A stretch of 64,000 bases of DNA from the NCBI GenBank assembly GCA_964548905.1, contig CAZJTL010000004.1:1-64000 (forward strand), read 5' to 3'. A program made the translations under genes and the position numbers. Positions 44,965-54,922 of this stretch are shown piece after piece. The stretch's first letter is position 1. Each line of letters starts with the position of its first letter. Below the pieces are notes generated by a model that was given only the letters and a program-made list of their open reading frames with translations, did no database searches and was not told the DNA's origin. The DNA is from CAZJTL01 sp964548905. GTDB taxonomy: Bacteria > Cyanobacteriota > Cyanobacteriia > Cyanobacteriales > Xenococcaceae.

Positions 44965-45855
44965 TCAAAGCAAACTAAGCTGGCGTAGTACCGATTCTAA
45001 TTTATCGGTCAGTTCTGGTGACAAGTCACAAAGTGGCGATCGCAATCCACCCACTTGCCATCCTTGTAAATTAAGAGCTTTTTTGACAGGAATAGGACTA
45101 GTTGTCGCAAAAAGGACTTTAAACAAGGGAAAAAGCTGCAATTGAATTTGTTTGGCTAACTCTGGCTTTCCTAGATTAAAAGCTTGAATCATTTCTTGCA
45201 TCTGTTTGCCAACCAAGTGAGAGGCTACACTAACTACGCCCTTAGCACCAACAGTCAGCATGGGCAAAGTCAACGAATCATCTCCAGAATAAATCGCAAA
45301 TGACTCTTTTGTCAGTAGTCGAATTTGACAAACAGCATCTAGATTTCCACTTGCTTCTTTGATCGCTACAATATTGTCAATTTCCGCCAATTTAGCAACT
45401 GTTTCAGGAGCCAGATTACAACTAGTGCGACCTGGCACGTTGTAAAGCATGACTGGAAAATCGGGGCAAGCTTTGGCGATCGAGCTAAAGTGTCGATACA
45501 GTCCTTCCTGTGGCGGCTTATTGTAGTAGGGAACTACTTGCAAAGAACCATCTAAGCCTAGTTTAGCAGCTTTTTGAGTAGCAGCGATCGCTTCTTCAGT
45601 AGAATTAGAACCACAACCAGCAATCACTTTTGCTTTGCCAGCTACTGCCTTTTGCACGACTTGAAATAGTTCGTACTCTTCTTCCCAAGTCAAAGTCGGC
45701 GATTCTCCCGTAGTACCGCAAATGACCAATCCATCGTTACCATTTTCAATTAAATGAACTGCCAAGGCTTCGGCAACTGCATAATTAACGTTACCATCTG
45801 CGGCAAAAGGTGTCACCATTGCTGCGATCGTTGTTCCAAAATCGCCACTAGTCAT
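44965..45855 (-). CDS. dapA: 4-hydroxy-tetrahydrodipicolinate synthase
   Basis: A 296-residue aldolase-fold enzyme condensing pyruvate with aspartate semialdehyde in lysine and diaminopimelate synthesis. CGTTGESPTL binds pyruvate, YNVPGRTSCN has the catalytic Tyr, and IKEASGN has the Schiff-base Lys. It follows asd by 40 bp; that gap contains TTAGTTA heptamers. The two genes encode consecutive pathway steps and probably form an operon. Confidence 0.97.
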   Translation of the reverse strand: MTSGDFGTTIAAMVTPFAADGNVNYAVAEALAVHLIENGNDGLVICGTTGESPTLTWEEEYELFQVVQKAVAGKAKVIAGCGSNSTEEAIAATQKAAKLGLDGSLQVVPYYNKPPQEGLYRHFSSIAKACPDFPVMLYNVPGRTSCNLAPETVAKLAEIDNIVAIKEASGNLDAVCQIRLLTKESFAIYSGDDSLTLPMLTVGAKGVVSVASHLVGKQMQEMIQAFNLGKPELAKQIQLQLFPLFKVLFATTSPIPVKKALNLQGWQVGGLRSPLCDLSPELTDKLESVLRQLSLL

Positions 45856-45895
45856 TAGTTTGTTGTTTGTTTAGTTATTAGTTATTAGTTATTAG

Positions 45896-46954
45896 TTAGA
45901 CGGAAACTGTGGCTGCTTTTTGCCCAAGCAAATTTTCTCTTACCAATAGTTCGGCAATTTGAACGGCGTTAAGCGCCGCTCCTTTGCGAATTTGATCGCC
46001 ACAGAGCCATAATTCTAAACTATAAGGATGAGAAAGATCTTGGCGAATTCTTCCCACTAACACCTCATCACGACCAGTAGCGTCAATAGGCATGGGAAAA
46101 TAATTAGATTGCCAATCTTCTACTAGCTTAACTCCTGGCGCTTGAGCCAGAATTTCTCTAGCTTTTGCCACGTCAAAGGGGGAGTCAAATTCTAAGTTAA
46201 CTGCTTCCGAATGAGCGCGCAAGACGGGAACCCGAACACAAGTAGCGCTTACTCGCAATTCTGGGGCATTAAAAATTTTGCGCGTCTCGTTGACCATTTT
46301 CATTTCTTCTTCACAGTAACCTTGTTCGTTGAGAGGTGTATTGTGAGGGAAGAGATTAAACGCCAGAGGATAAGGAAAAATCTCTGTAGGCGGAGTGCGA
46401 TCGTCAAGAATTGCCCTAGCTTGAACTTTTACTTCTTCCATCGCTCTAGCACCAGCACCAGAAGCAGATTGATAAGTTGAGACAACAATGCGTTTAATTG
46501 GTTGCACTTGATGCAACGGCCAAATTGCCATTCCCATTAAAATGGTAGTACAGTTAGGATTAGCAATAATTCCTTGATGCTGACGCGCTGCTTGGGGATT
46601 GATTTCTGGCACAACTAGCGGCACTTCTGGAACCATACGAAAGGCACTAGAGTTATCAATAACTACTGCTCCTGCTCCTACCGCCTTTGTTGCCCATGCT
46701 TTTGAGGTAGAACCACCCGCAGAAGCTAAGACTATATCTATTCCCCGAAAAGAATCTTCGTCAACTGACTCAACTAATAAATTTTCTCCCTTAAAGGCGA
46801 TCGTGCTACCTGCACTGCGAGGAGAAGCTAATAATTTGAGTTTGGTTAGGGGAAACTGACGATTTTCTAGTAACTCTATTAATTCTTTGCCTACAGCTCC
46901 TGTAGCTCCAAGTATGGCAACGCTAACACCATCTGCCAATGTTTTATCCTCCAA
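45896..46954 (-). CDS. asd: Aspartate-semialdehyde dehydrogenase
   Basis: A 352-residue NADPH-dependent enzyme making aspartate semialdehyde for lysine, methionine and threonine. It has the nucleotide motif AILGATGAVGKEL, catalytic Cys in IANPNCTTILM, SYQSASGAGARAMEE-type substrate loops, and the late His in VLRAHSEAVN. It supplies the substrate for the adjacent dapA. It is divergent from tig across a 431-bp spacer. Confidence 0.97.
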   Translation of the reverse strand: MEDKTLADGVSVAILGATGAVGKELIELLENRQFPLTKLKLLASPRSAGSTIAFKGENLLVESVDEDSFRGIDIVLASAGGSTSKAWATKAVGAGAVVIDNSSAFRMVPEVPLVVPEINPQAARQHQGIIANPNCTTILMGMAIWPLHQVQPIKRIVVSTYQSASGAGARAMEEVKVQARAILDDRTPPTEIFPYPLAFNLFPHNTPLNEQGYCEEEMKMVNETRKIFNAPELRVSATCVRVPVLRAHSEAVNLEFDSPFDVAKAREILAQAPGVKLVEDWQSNYFPMPIDATGRDEVLVGRIRQDLSHPYSLELWLCGDQIRKGAALNAVQIAELLVRENLLGQKAATVSV

Positions 46955-47385
46955 ATGAAATTAATCAGTATAAATATAAAATATAAATAGTCTTTAGCTT
47001 GCTTGGCTCTTGTCGTATCTTCTTTTTCCAGAATAAATATAATTATTTGCGATCGATTTTATCAGATGAGAGCATGTCTGATTTAGTTTGGTCGTTCTTT
47101 TAATTTAGTTTACACTGCTTAATGCCAAGCAATACTGAGCAATAAATCTTAGAATAGCTAGTCGGTTGACGAGGGATAAGCCCTCACTATTTCACTAAGA
47201 TAAATATTATAGAAGACTTTTGATAAGTCGCGACTAGGAATGTACTATCATCTTTTAGTGGCTAATTGACTTCTTGCGCTAGTTGCCATACTAACAGAAG
47301 ATGAGGAGTCTTAATGGAATTTTTCAACTAGATTCCTCCACAATTGAACTGACCACAGACATTAGTATAAATTACAGAACCATCA
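46955..47385. promoter_or_regulatory. Divergent promoter region of asd and tig
   Basis: This 431-bp AT-rich spacer encodes no protein. It contains small hairpins GAGGG/CCCTC (47171-47175/47181-47185) and GACTT/AAGTC near 47216-47230, which may belong to a long tig leader. No heptamer array is present, unlike most spacers here. Promoter positions were not determined. Confidence 0.5.
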
Positions 47386-48750
47386 ATGAAAGTAACCCAG
47401 GAAAAACTTCCTGCCAGTCAAGTTGGCTTAGAAATAGAAATTAGTTCGGAAATCTCCAAAAATACCTACGAGAAAGTGGTACAAGACCTTGCTCGCTCTA
47501 GCAATATTCCTGGGTTTCGTAAGGGCAAAGTACCGCGTCAAATTCTCTTGCAAAGATTAGGCTCGCAAAGAATTAAAGCCGCAGCTTTAGAAGAGATAAT
47601 TCAAAGCAGTATAGAAGAGGCGATTAAACAGGAATCAATTCCCTCTCTAGGTAACTATAAGCTGCGCTCCGATTTTACCGAGTTAATCCAATCCTATCAA
47701 CCAGGACAACCTTTGACCTTCTCTGCTTCTGTAGATGTACCTCCAGAGGTGCAAATAGAAAAATATCAAGATTTAGAAATTAAAGCAGAGGAAACGGTTT
47801 ACGATCCTGCTGATGTCGATAAGTTTCTCGAAGAACGTCGTGCAGAAAAAGCTGATGTAATTCCTGTTGAAGATCGTCCCGCGCAGATGGGAGATATTGC
47901 GATCGTTGATTTTCAAGGTAAATTACTCAACGAACAAGGAGAAGAGACAGAAGACATCGAAGGCGGACAAGCTAATAACTTCCAAGTCGAGCTAGAAGCA
48001 GGTCGATTAATTCCAGGGATGGTGGAAGGTATTGTCGGGATGAAACCAGAAGAAACCAAAAAAGTTGAGGCGACTTTCCCCGACGATTATCCCAAGGAGG
48101 AATTAGCTGCTAAACCTGCTAGCTTTACGATTACTCTCAAAGAACTCAAGCAAAAAGAACTACCAGATTTAGACGATGATTGTGCTCAAGAGGTAAGCGA
48201 ATTTGAGACAATCGCCGAATTGAGAGAATCTATAGAGAAACAGTTTCAAGAAAAAGCCCAGAATGAAACCAAAAACAGCGTTCACTCAGTAATTTTGGAT
48301 GAGTTGGTTAAATTGAGTACGATCGAGCTTCCTGAAACGATGATTCAGGATGAAGTTACCAACGTTCTTACTCAAACTCTCATGCAAATGCAGCAATTAG
48401 GAGTTGATGTCAACAGATTTTTTACTCCTGAGAGCGTTCCCAAAATGAGAGAAAATGCTCGTCCTGAAGCTAGCGAGCGTTTACAAAAATCCTTGATTTT
48501 AGCTGAAATAGGCAAGCGCGAATCAATTCAACCCAGTGCAGAAGAGATCGACGCGAAAATTCAGGAAATTTCCAAGCAGTTAGCAGGTCAAGAGTTCGAT
48601 CTGGCTAAGCTGCGTCAAATGGTTACAGATGACTTACTCAAAGAAAAAACCCTCGACTGGATCCAAGAAAAATCCCAAGTCGAACTAGTACCCAAAGGGA
48701 CTTTAAACCAGTCTGAAGAAGAAGCAAAAGAGACTGCGGAGGAAGAGTAG
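47386..48750 (+). CDS. tig: Trigger factor
   Basis: A 454-residue ribosome-associated chaperone and peptidyl-prolyl isomerase. The N-terminal ribosome-binding domain has the signature IPGFRKGKVPRQIL. The FKBP-type PPIase domain is at about 165-250 (GDIAIVDFQGKL...RLIPGMVEGIVGMKPEETKKVEATFP), and a long helical C-terminal arm domain follows. The acidic tail EEEAKETAEEE is typical. It heads the tig-clpP-clpX series, though a 431-bp spacer separates it from clpP. Confidence 0.97.
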   Translation: MKVTQEKLPASQVGLEIEISSEISKNTYEKVVQDLARSSNIPGFRKGKVPRQILLQRLGSQRIKAAALEEIIQSSIEEAIKQESIPSLGNYKLRSDFTELIQSYQPGQPLTFSASVDVPPEVQIEKYQDLEIKAEETVYDPADVDKFLEERRAEKADVIPVEDRPAQMGDIAIVDFQGKLLNEQGEETEDIEGGQANNFQVELEAGRLIPGMVEGIVGMKPEETKKVEATFPDDYPKEELAAKPASFTITLKELKQKELPDLDDDCAQEVSEFETIAELRESIEKQFQEKAQNETKNSVHSVILDELVKLSTIELPETMIQDEVTNVLTQTLMQMQQLGVDVNRFFTPESVPKMRENARPEASERLQKSLILAEIGKRESIQPSAEEIDAKIQEISKQLAGQEFDLAKLRQMVTDDLLKEKTLDWIQEKSQVELVPKGTLNQSEEEAKETAEEE

Positions 48751-49181
48751 GGACTAAGGGTGTAGGGGGAAAAGTCTAAAGTAAGACAGTCTAAAGTCTG
48801 AAGTTTTTTTTACTTACTACTTCCTCCGCTCCCCTGCTCCTCTGCTGCCTGTTCCCTGCTGCCTGCTCCCTTTTAAAGGATATAAGCTTTTGTAACAGTT
48901 ATTTGCACAAAGCTTAAAAACTCGCCAGACTATAAATAGAAAACTTTGAGGATTGTTTGCTTAGAAAATCTAAATTTTGTAAATTGATGATCCACTAGTA
49001 GTAAAAGTGTCAAACTTTTATGGCTAAATATTGTGAAGGCGGTTTTGAAACAATTTAAGGCATAATATTGGAAAGAAAAAGCCAAAACTAATTAATTACT
49101 TTAGATTATCAACAATAAAATAAGCTAACTTAACTATATACAAACTAGCCATTTAAAAATATTTGTTTAGCTCGGCACTAT
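48751..49181. other. Spacer between tig and clpP
   Basis: No gene. The first 130 bp hold AAAGTCT units, an eight-T tract and CTGCTCCC/CTGCCTG repeats (about 48770-48870). The remaining AT-rich 300 bp probably contain the clpP promoter; no motif was firmly recognised. Confidence 0.5.
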
Positions 49182-49841
49182 ATGATTGAATCTCACTCGC
49201 CATACAAATTACTACTCAGTCAACGCCAGAATGACTTTTGCTCCATCAGTGATGTCGTCCCGATGGTAGTAGAGCAATCGGGAATGGGAGAGAGAGCTTT
49301 TGATATTTATTCGAGACTGCTGCGAGAGAGAATTGTTTTTTTGGGAACGGCGATCGATGATAATGTCGCTGATGTGATCGTAGCTCAACTGCTATTTCTG
49401 GAAGCAGAAGACCCAGAAAAAGATATCCAACTATATATCAATTCTCCAGGCGGCGGCGTTTATGCTGGCATGGCAATTTATGACACAATACAACAAATTC
49501 AACCAGATGTAGTCACAATTTGCTACGGTATAGCAGCTAGTATGGGTGCTTTCCTCCTCTCTGGCGGGACTAAAGGCAAAAGAATGGCTCTACCAAGCTC
49601 TAGAATCATGATTCATCAACCTCTTGGTGGCGCTCAAGGACAAGCCGTTGATATCGAAATACAAGCCAAAGAAATACTCTATATCAAGAAAAAACTTAAT
49701 GATTTGCTTGCAGAGCATACAGGTCAACCTCTGGAAACAATAGAAACCGACACAGATCGTGACTTTTATATGTCTGCTAATGAAGCAAAAACATACGGTT
49801 TAATCGATCGAGTCATTACTCACTCACCAACCAGTAACTAA
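49182..49841 (+). CDS. clpP: ATP-dependent Clp protease proteolytic subunit
   Basis: A 219-residue ClpP with the catalytic triad visible: Ser in YGIAASMGAFLL, His in RIMIHQPLGG, and Asp in the ETDTDRDFYM region. NSPGGGVYAGMAIYD is conserved. A short N-terminal propeptide precedes the mature core. Adjacent to clpX (29 bp), it forms the ClpXP protease, like ClpP2-type subunits in cyanobacteria. Confidence 0.97.
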   Translation: MIESHSPYKLLLSQRQNDFCSISDVVPMVVEQSGMGERAFDIYSRLLRERIVFLGTAIDDNVADVIVAQLLFLEAEDPEKDIQLYINSPGGGVYAGMAIYDTIQQIQPDVVTICYGIAASMGAFLLSGGTKGKRMALPSSRIMIHQPLGGAQGQAVDIEIQAKEILYIKKKLNDLLAEHTGQPLETIETDTDRDFYMSANEAKTYGLIDRVITHSPTSN

Positions 49842-49870
49842 ATCAAAAACCACTACTATAAGAGGCACGC

Positions 49871-51211
49871 ATGTCTAAATATGACTCTCACTTAAAATGT
49901 TCGTTTTGCGGTAAATCTCAGGAACAGGTACGAAAATTAATTGCTGGTCCGGGAGTATATATCTGCGACGAATGTGTTGAGTTATGTAACGAAATTTTAG
50001 ACGAGGAGTTAATGGATAATGCAGCTCCGATTGCTCAACCAGTAGCTCGTTCTTCAGAAAATCCCCAACCCAAGCGTCGCGCCCGTCCAGAACGTCTTGC
50101 TTTTCATGAAATTCCGAAACCGATCGAAATTAAAAACTATTTAGACGAGCATGTAATTGGACAGGAAGAAGCGAAAAAAGTACTTTCGGTAGCCGTTTAT
50201 AATCATTATAAACGTCTGAGTTTAAACGATCGCAAAAAAGAAGAGGGAGAAGAGATAGTAGAGCTACAAAAATCTAACGTTTTGTTAATTGGTCCTACTG
50301 GTTGCGGCAAAACTCTCCTCGCTCAAACTCTAGCCAAAATTTTAGACGTGCCTTTTGCTGTAGCGGATGCAACTACTTTAACTGAAGCTGGTTATGTGGG
50401 TGAAGATGTGGAAAATATTCTTCTACGTCTTCTCCAAGTGGCAGATTTAGATGTAGAAGAAGCGCAACGAGGCATTATCTATATCGATGAAATTGATAAA
50501 ATTGCTCGCAAGAGCGAAAATCCTTCTATAACTCGCGATGTTTCTGGAGAAGGCGTACAACAGGCATTGTTAAAAATGTTAGAAGGAACAGTCGCTAATG
50601 TACCGCCACAAGGAGGTAGGAAACATCCCTATCAAGACTGTATTCAAATCGATACCAGTAATATCTTATTTATTTGCGGCGGTGCTTTTGTTGGCTTGGA
50701 TAAAGTAGTCGAACAAAGGATTGGTAAAAAATCGATCGGCTTTATTCAACCTGGAGAATCTTCTTTATCTAAAGAAAAACGAACGGCAGACTTGCTGCAA
50801 CAAATGGAGCCAGAAGATTTAGTTAAATTTGGCATGATTCCCGAATTTGTGGGCAGAATTCCTGTCATGGCAGCATTAGAACCTTTAGACGAAGCCACTT
50901 TGGTCTCAATTTTGACTCAACCACGCAATGCACTTGTCAAGCAGTATCAAAAACTGTTGAAGATGGACAGCATTCAGTTAGAGTTTAATAAGGAAGCTGT
51001 CACCGCGATCGCCCAGGAAGCTTACAGACGCAAAACGGGTGCGAGAGCATTACGAGGAATCGTGGAAGAGTTAATGCTAGAAATTATGTACGAGTTGCCC
51101 TCTCGCAAAGATGTCCGACGCTGTACGATTACCAAAGAGATGGTAGAAAAACGCTCTACTGCTGAGTTGTTGATGCATCCATCTTCGTTGCCAAAACCAG
51201 AATCAGCATAG
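49871..51211 (+). CDS. clpX: ATP-dependent Clp protease ATP-binding subunit ClpX
   Basis: A 446-residue AAA+ unfoldase. The N-terminal zinc finger has CSFCGKSQEQV and CDECVELC. Walker A is GPTGCGKT, Walker B IIYIDEIDKIA, and sensor motifs are present with RKTGARALRGIVEE near the end. The pore loop GYVGEDVEN and the ClpP-docking IGF-type loop (KKSIGFIQP) are present. It unfolds substrates for ClpP, encoded directly upstream. A start ATG follows AGAGGCACGC. Confidence 0.98.
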   Translation: MSKYDSHLKCSFCGKSQEQVRKLIAGPGVYICDECVELCNEILDEELMDNAAPIAQPVARSSENPQPKRRARPERLAFHEIPKPIEIKNYLDEHVIGQEEAKKVLSVAVYNHYKRLSLNDRKKEEGEEIVELQKSNVLLIGPTGCGKTLLAQTLAKILDVPFAVADATTLTEAGYVGEDVENILLRLLQVADLDVEEAQRGIIYIDEIDKIARKSENPSITRDVSGEGVQQALLKMLEGTVANVPPQGGRKHPYQDCIQIDTSNILFICGGAFVGLDKVVEQRIGKKSIGFIQPGESSLSKEKRTADLLQQMEPEDLVKFGMIPEFVGRIPVMAALEPLDEATLVSILTQPRNALVKQYQKLLKMDSIQLEFNKEAVTAIAQEAYRRKTGARALRGIVEELMLEIMYELPSRKDVRRCTITKEMVEKRSTAELLMHPSSLPKPESA

Positions 51212-51319
51212 GCGTTGCCGATCTGAGCTATAAAACCGAAAGTAATAGGGGTAGCTATCAGCATTTCAGCGTTTCAGCATTTCAGCTTTTTGCTGAGGGG
51301 CAATTACAAGGGATTGTAC

Positions 51320-51361
51320 GGCGGCACTCAGTAATCGGAGGAAACCGAAGGGTTCCGCGCC
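51320..51361. repeat. Degenerate copy of the dispersed hairpin element
   Basis: Outer arms GGCGGCAC (51320-51327) and GCGCC region (51357-51361) surround TCGG-AGGAAA-CCGA (51335-51348). It contains GAGGAAACC, the reverse complement of the GGTTTCCTC core seen at 16437, 39419 and 59239, so it is a reverse-oriented, diverged copy. GATAGCTGATAACTG repeats follow at 51370-51400. Confidence 0.55.
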
Positions 51362-51498
51362 TCCCCTAATGATAGCTGACAACTGATAGCTGATAACTGA
51401 GAGCTTTTTTCATCATATTTATTTAGTGTTTGTGACTAGTAGTTTGTTGTTAGATAGAAGGTTAGTAGCAAACAATTAGTAATTTTTGGTAGCTAAAT

Positions 51499-52365
51499 AT
51501 GCCTTCGATCGCAGTTCGTGGTGTAGAACATTACTATGAATGGATTCGTCAGTCAGGACGGCACAAACCTGTAATGGTATTCATTCACGGTTGGGGAGGT
51601 TCGGCACGTTATTGGCGCAATACGGCAAAGGCGCTAGCAGATGAGTTTGATTGTTTACTCTACGATCTGCGGGGTTTTGGTCGTTCTCCCTTACCAAAAG
51701 AGCAGCTTAATCTCAGCTATGAATTAGAAGAGTATGCAGAAGATCTGGCAGCTTTGCTCGATGCTTTGAGTTTGGATACAGTATACATCCATTCTCATTC
51801 GATGGGTGCTTCGATCGCGGCGTTTTTTCTCAATCGATATAGCGATCGTGTCGAGCAGGCAATTTTGACTTGCAATGGTATTTTTGAATATGACGAGAAA
51901 GCATTTGCAGCTTTTCACAAGTTTGGCAAGTATGTAGTTCAGTTTCGCTACAATTGGTTTTTGCAAGTTCCTTTTGCCGATCGAATGTTTATGGCGCGGT
52001 TTTTACATCGTCAAATTAACAAAGGCGATCGCATTGCTTTTTTGCGAGATTATTTAATGGCCGATTATGAAGCTGCTTTGAAGACAATTTTTAGTTGTGT
52101 CAATAAGAAGGCGGTTGAGGTAATGCCGCAGGAATTTGCCAAAATTAAAGTGCCAACCTTAATGATTTCTGGGGAAAAAGATATCATTATTCCTGCATTT
52201 ATGGGAAGACAGGCGGCAGATTTGAATGAGAAGATTGAGTTTGTTGAGATAGCTAAAACAGCCCATTTCCCCATGTTGGAAGATGCAACAAGTTATTTAC
52301 AGACGGTGAGAAAATTTTTGCAAGTTAGCGGTACTAGGGAATTTGTTCCATCCTTAAATAAATAA
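51499..52365 (+). CDS. Alpha/beta-fold hydrolase
   Basis: A 288-residue alpha/beta hydrolase. The oxyanion motif is FIHGWGGSARYW, the nucleophile elbow is IHSHSMGASIAA (Ser), with Asp in ISGEKDIIIPAF and His in TAHFPMLEDA. It has no signal peptide. The family covers esterases, lipases and haloperoxidase-like enzymes, and the substrate is not predictable. It is a single gene between clpX and the metallophosphatase. Confidence 0.88.
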   Translation: MPSIAVRGVEHYYEWIRQSGRHKPVMVFIHGWGGSARYWRNTAKALADEFDCLLYDLRGFGRSPLPKEQLNLSYELEEYAEDLAALLDALSLDTVYIHSHSMGASIAAFFLNRYSDRVEQAILTCNGIFEYDEKAFAAFHKFGKYVVQFRYNWFLQVPFADRMFMARFLHRQINKGDRIAFLRDYLMADYEAALKTIFSCVNKKAVEVMPQEFAKIKVPTLMISGEKDIIIPAFMGRQAADLNEKIEFVEIAKTAHFPMLEDATSYLQTVRKFLQVSGTREFVPSLNK

Positions 52366-52486
52366 TTTGGGAATTGCATATAGGCGATCGCCTAAACGTC
52401 AGTTAAGTCGAAATTAAGTTTAAGATTTGCTTAATCTTGGTCTGGAATAATCATAAATAGTCTGCTAGGTCGAGATTTCGAGATTC

Positions 52487-54280
52487 ATGAAATTTGTTCG
52501 TTGGATGCTTTTGGGCATTAGCATAGTTTTATTATTCAGTTTTTTGTTGCCAACAACCCTAAATAACCTAAATAACAATCCCAAAACTTCTATGAACCTC
52601 ACTTCTACTTTACTGACAGATCCTTTTCTGCAATTACCTACAGAAACTTCCGTTAGAGTTGTGTGGTTTACCGAGTTTCTGGGTGCGGAGCATAAAGTAT
52701 TATATGGAGATGCACTCGATCGCCAATCTATAGCCAATTCTATTAAGCTTAGTCGTATGAGCGAGGATAGGGAATCTCAAACTAGTCAAACTTACGAACA
52801 ATTAACTTCCAGAGATATTTGGCGACATGAGGCGATCGTAGAAGGATTAACTCCAGGTAAATCTGTTCCTTACAAAGTAATCAGTCAAAGAAAAAACGGC
52901 GATCGCGTCGAGCAAATTGAAAGTAAAGTTTTTAATCTAGCTGCGAAACCAGAACCAGAAACGCCTCTCAAAATACTCTTAACTTCAGATCATCAATTGA
53001 TGCCAATGACAGCAGCAAATCTGCAAAAAGTGGGAGAAACCATTGGTAAAATTGACGCAGTTTTTGTTGCAGGGGATTTAATTAATATTCCCGATCGCGC
53101 TTCAGAATGGTTTGACGATCGTCGGAGTGGTGCTTTTTTTCCCTGTCTTCAAGGTCGTGCTAGTTACGCACTAGAAAAAGAAGGAACTAAAACAGTATAC
53201 AAAGGTGCCGAACTAATTCAAAATGCACCTTTATTTACGGCGATCGGCAATCATGAAGTGATGGGGAGATTTAATCTCGCCAAAAAACTCAAACAGCAAT
53301 TTGAAGACGCACACCCGATCGCGCAAGCAGAAAAAAAATATCGGGAACTGCAAGAACAAGTTAATCCCCGTAACAATCCTCAAATTAAAGCCGACTGGAT
53401 TAGAGATAATTCTTTTAACACTATTACCTACGAAGAAATTTTCACTCTTCCCGAAAGCGATGTTGGTGGAAAACAATATTACGCAGTAACCTTTGGTGAC
53501 GTTCGTTTGGTGGTACTCTATGTCACTAGTCTCTGGCGATCGCCCAATCTTACTCCAGATACTAAAGGTAGATATCGAGAAAGCGCACAAGACTTAAATA
53601 ATCGCGATAATTGGGGTTATGGACAGGTTGTTTTTGGAGATATTACTAAAGAGAGTCCTCAGTATCGTTGGTTGGAGAAGGAATTGAATAGCGAGGAGTT
53701 TAAACAGGCAAAATATAAAATGGTTATGTTTCACCATCCCCCTCACACTCTTGGTGACAATATCGTTCCTCCCTATACTCAACCTATTCCCAAAATTCAA
53801 ACCTTAGCCGATGGAACGGTAGAATCTGTTTTTTATGAGTATCCGATCGCTAACGATTACATTATTCGCGATTTAGAGCCTCTATTAGAATCAGCAGCAG
53901 TAAATCTAGTATTTTACGGACATTCCCATCTTTGGAACCGTTTTGTCAGTCCTCAAGGGATGAATTTTCTAGAGACTTCTAATGTTGGCAATAGTTATGG
54001 CGCTTATTTAGGAGATAAAAAACGACCCGTACCAACAGGAGAGATTAATTTAGAGCGATCGAATTACAAAGAGGTTGGCGATCCTAATGGATTAGCAGCA
54101 ATTCTTCCGACTATCTCCCCTTTAGCCAACGAAAAAGGACAACCACAAGCTTATATTGCCAGCAATGACATCACTGCCTTTAGTATTTTAGACACGGGAA
54201 CGGGAAAAATTAGTAGTTATCGTTTTGATACTCGTAAACCTAATTCAGAAGTAATTAAGTTTGATGAGTTCGATATTTAG
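52487..54280 (+). CDS. Exported metallophosphoesterase (purple-acid-phosphatase-like)
   Basis: A 597-residue calcineurin-like phosphoesterase. Residues 1-23 are a hydrophobic signal or anchor (WMLLGISIVLLFSFLLP). A fibronectin-like N-terminal domain (about 40-150) is followed by dimetal motifs: LTSDHQLM, VAGDLIN, IGNHEVMG, MFHHPPH and YGHSHLW. A periplasmic or surface phosphatase is likely. A link to the SphS/SphR phosphate system 13 kb away is conceivable, but no Pho box was recognised upstream. Confidence 0.87.
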   Translation: MKFVRWMLLGISIVLLFSFLLPTTLNNLNNNPKTSMNLTSTLLTDPFLQLPTETSVRVVWFTEFLGAEHKVLYGDALDRQSIANSIKLSRMSEDRESQTSQTYEQLTSRDIWRHEAIVEGLTPGKSVPYKVISQRKNGDRVEQIESKVFNLAAKPEPETPLKILLTSDHQLMPMTAANLQKVGETIGKIDAVFVAGDLINIPDRASEWFDDRRSGAFFPCLQGRASYALEKEGTKTVYKGAELIQNAPLFTAIGNHEVMGRFNLAKKLKQQFEDAHPIAQAEKKYRELQEQVNPRNNPQIKADWIRDNSFNTITYEEIFTLPESDVGGKQYYAVTFGDVRLVVLYVTSLWRSPNLTPDTKGRYRESAQDLNNRDNWGYGQVVFGDITKESPQYRWLEKELNSEEFKQAKYKMVMFHHPPHTLGDNIVPPYTQPIPKIQTLADGTVESVFYEYPIANDYIIRDLEPLLESAAVNLVFYGHSHLWNRFVSPQGMNFLETSNVGNSYGAYLGDKKRPVPTGEINLERSNYKEVGDPNGLAAILPTISPLANEKGQPQAYIASNDITAFSILDTGTGKISSYRFDTRKPNSEVIKFDEFDI

Positions 54281-54361
54281 TATGATAGCTATCAGCTATC
54301 AGCTATCAATTTTTTGCTGACTACTGACGGCTGACGGCTGAATGCTAATGCATCACCCTAA

Positions 54362-54805
54362 CTATTCTGTTTTGTTTTTATAGCCGTAAAAATCAATTCG
54401 ATAATCAGCAATTTTTACACCAGTTTGTGCTTCGATTTGCGCTAATAAATCTGGTGGCAATTCTACATGAAGATCGATGATTTGATTAGTATCTAGACAG
54501 TTAATATGACTATGAGAATCGCTAACATTTCCGTATAGTCTGCCATCACAACGTTCTAAACATTCAATAATACCTTGACCAGAGAGCGCCTCTAGGTTTT
54601 GATAAACAGATGTATGTCCGATCGCTTTCTTCTGTTGGTTGAGGCGATCGTAAATTTCTCTAGCAGATAAATGCTCTTTGACATCCCAAAGTAGCTCTAA
54701 AATGTAGCGGCGCTGTTTGCTAACTCGCATTCCTAAATCTTGACAGCGATTGAGAGCATCTTCTAAAGAACGAATTGGTTGGGCAATTGCCTCTAAATCT
54801 TTCAT
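54362..54805 (-). CDS. Fur-family regulator (PerR/FurC-like)
   Basis: A 147-residue Fur-family repressor. The winged helix is RVSKQRRYILELLW...LSAREIYDRLNQQKKAIGHTSVYQNLEAL. The metal region has SDSHSHINCLDTNQI, and the C-terminal dimerisation domain is VKIADYRIDFYGYKN. The usual structural-zinc CxxC pairs are missing (CLDT; no C-terminal Cys), as in some cyanobacterial paralogues of the FurC/PerR type. Which metal or peroxide signal it reads cannot be settled from the sequence. It is divergent from crr6. Confidence 0.85.
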   Translation of the reverse strand: MKDLEAIAQPIRSLEDALNRCQDLGMRVSKQRRYILELLWDVKEHLSAREIYDRLNQQKKAIGHTSVYQNLEALSGQGIIECLERCDGRLYGNVSDSHSHINCLDTNQIIDLHVELPPDLLAQIEAQTGVKIADYRIDFYGYKNKTE

Positions 54806-54922
54806 AACTGAGGCTAGAGAGTTGCTAAACTAAAATAAACTCATTACTACTTTAACCTAGAACTAATCTAAATGTCCACATTTAGGCAGCTCTTGCTTAT
54901 TTAAATCGGTATTAATCCACTT

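Noticed and set aside
52487..54280. Metallophosphatase as part of a Pho regulon with sphS/sphR
   Set aside because: No tandem 8-bp Pho-box pattern was recognised upstream and the genes are 13 kb apart; kept only as a possibility.
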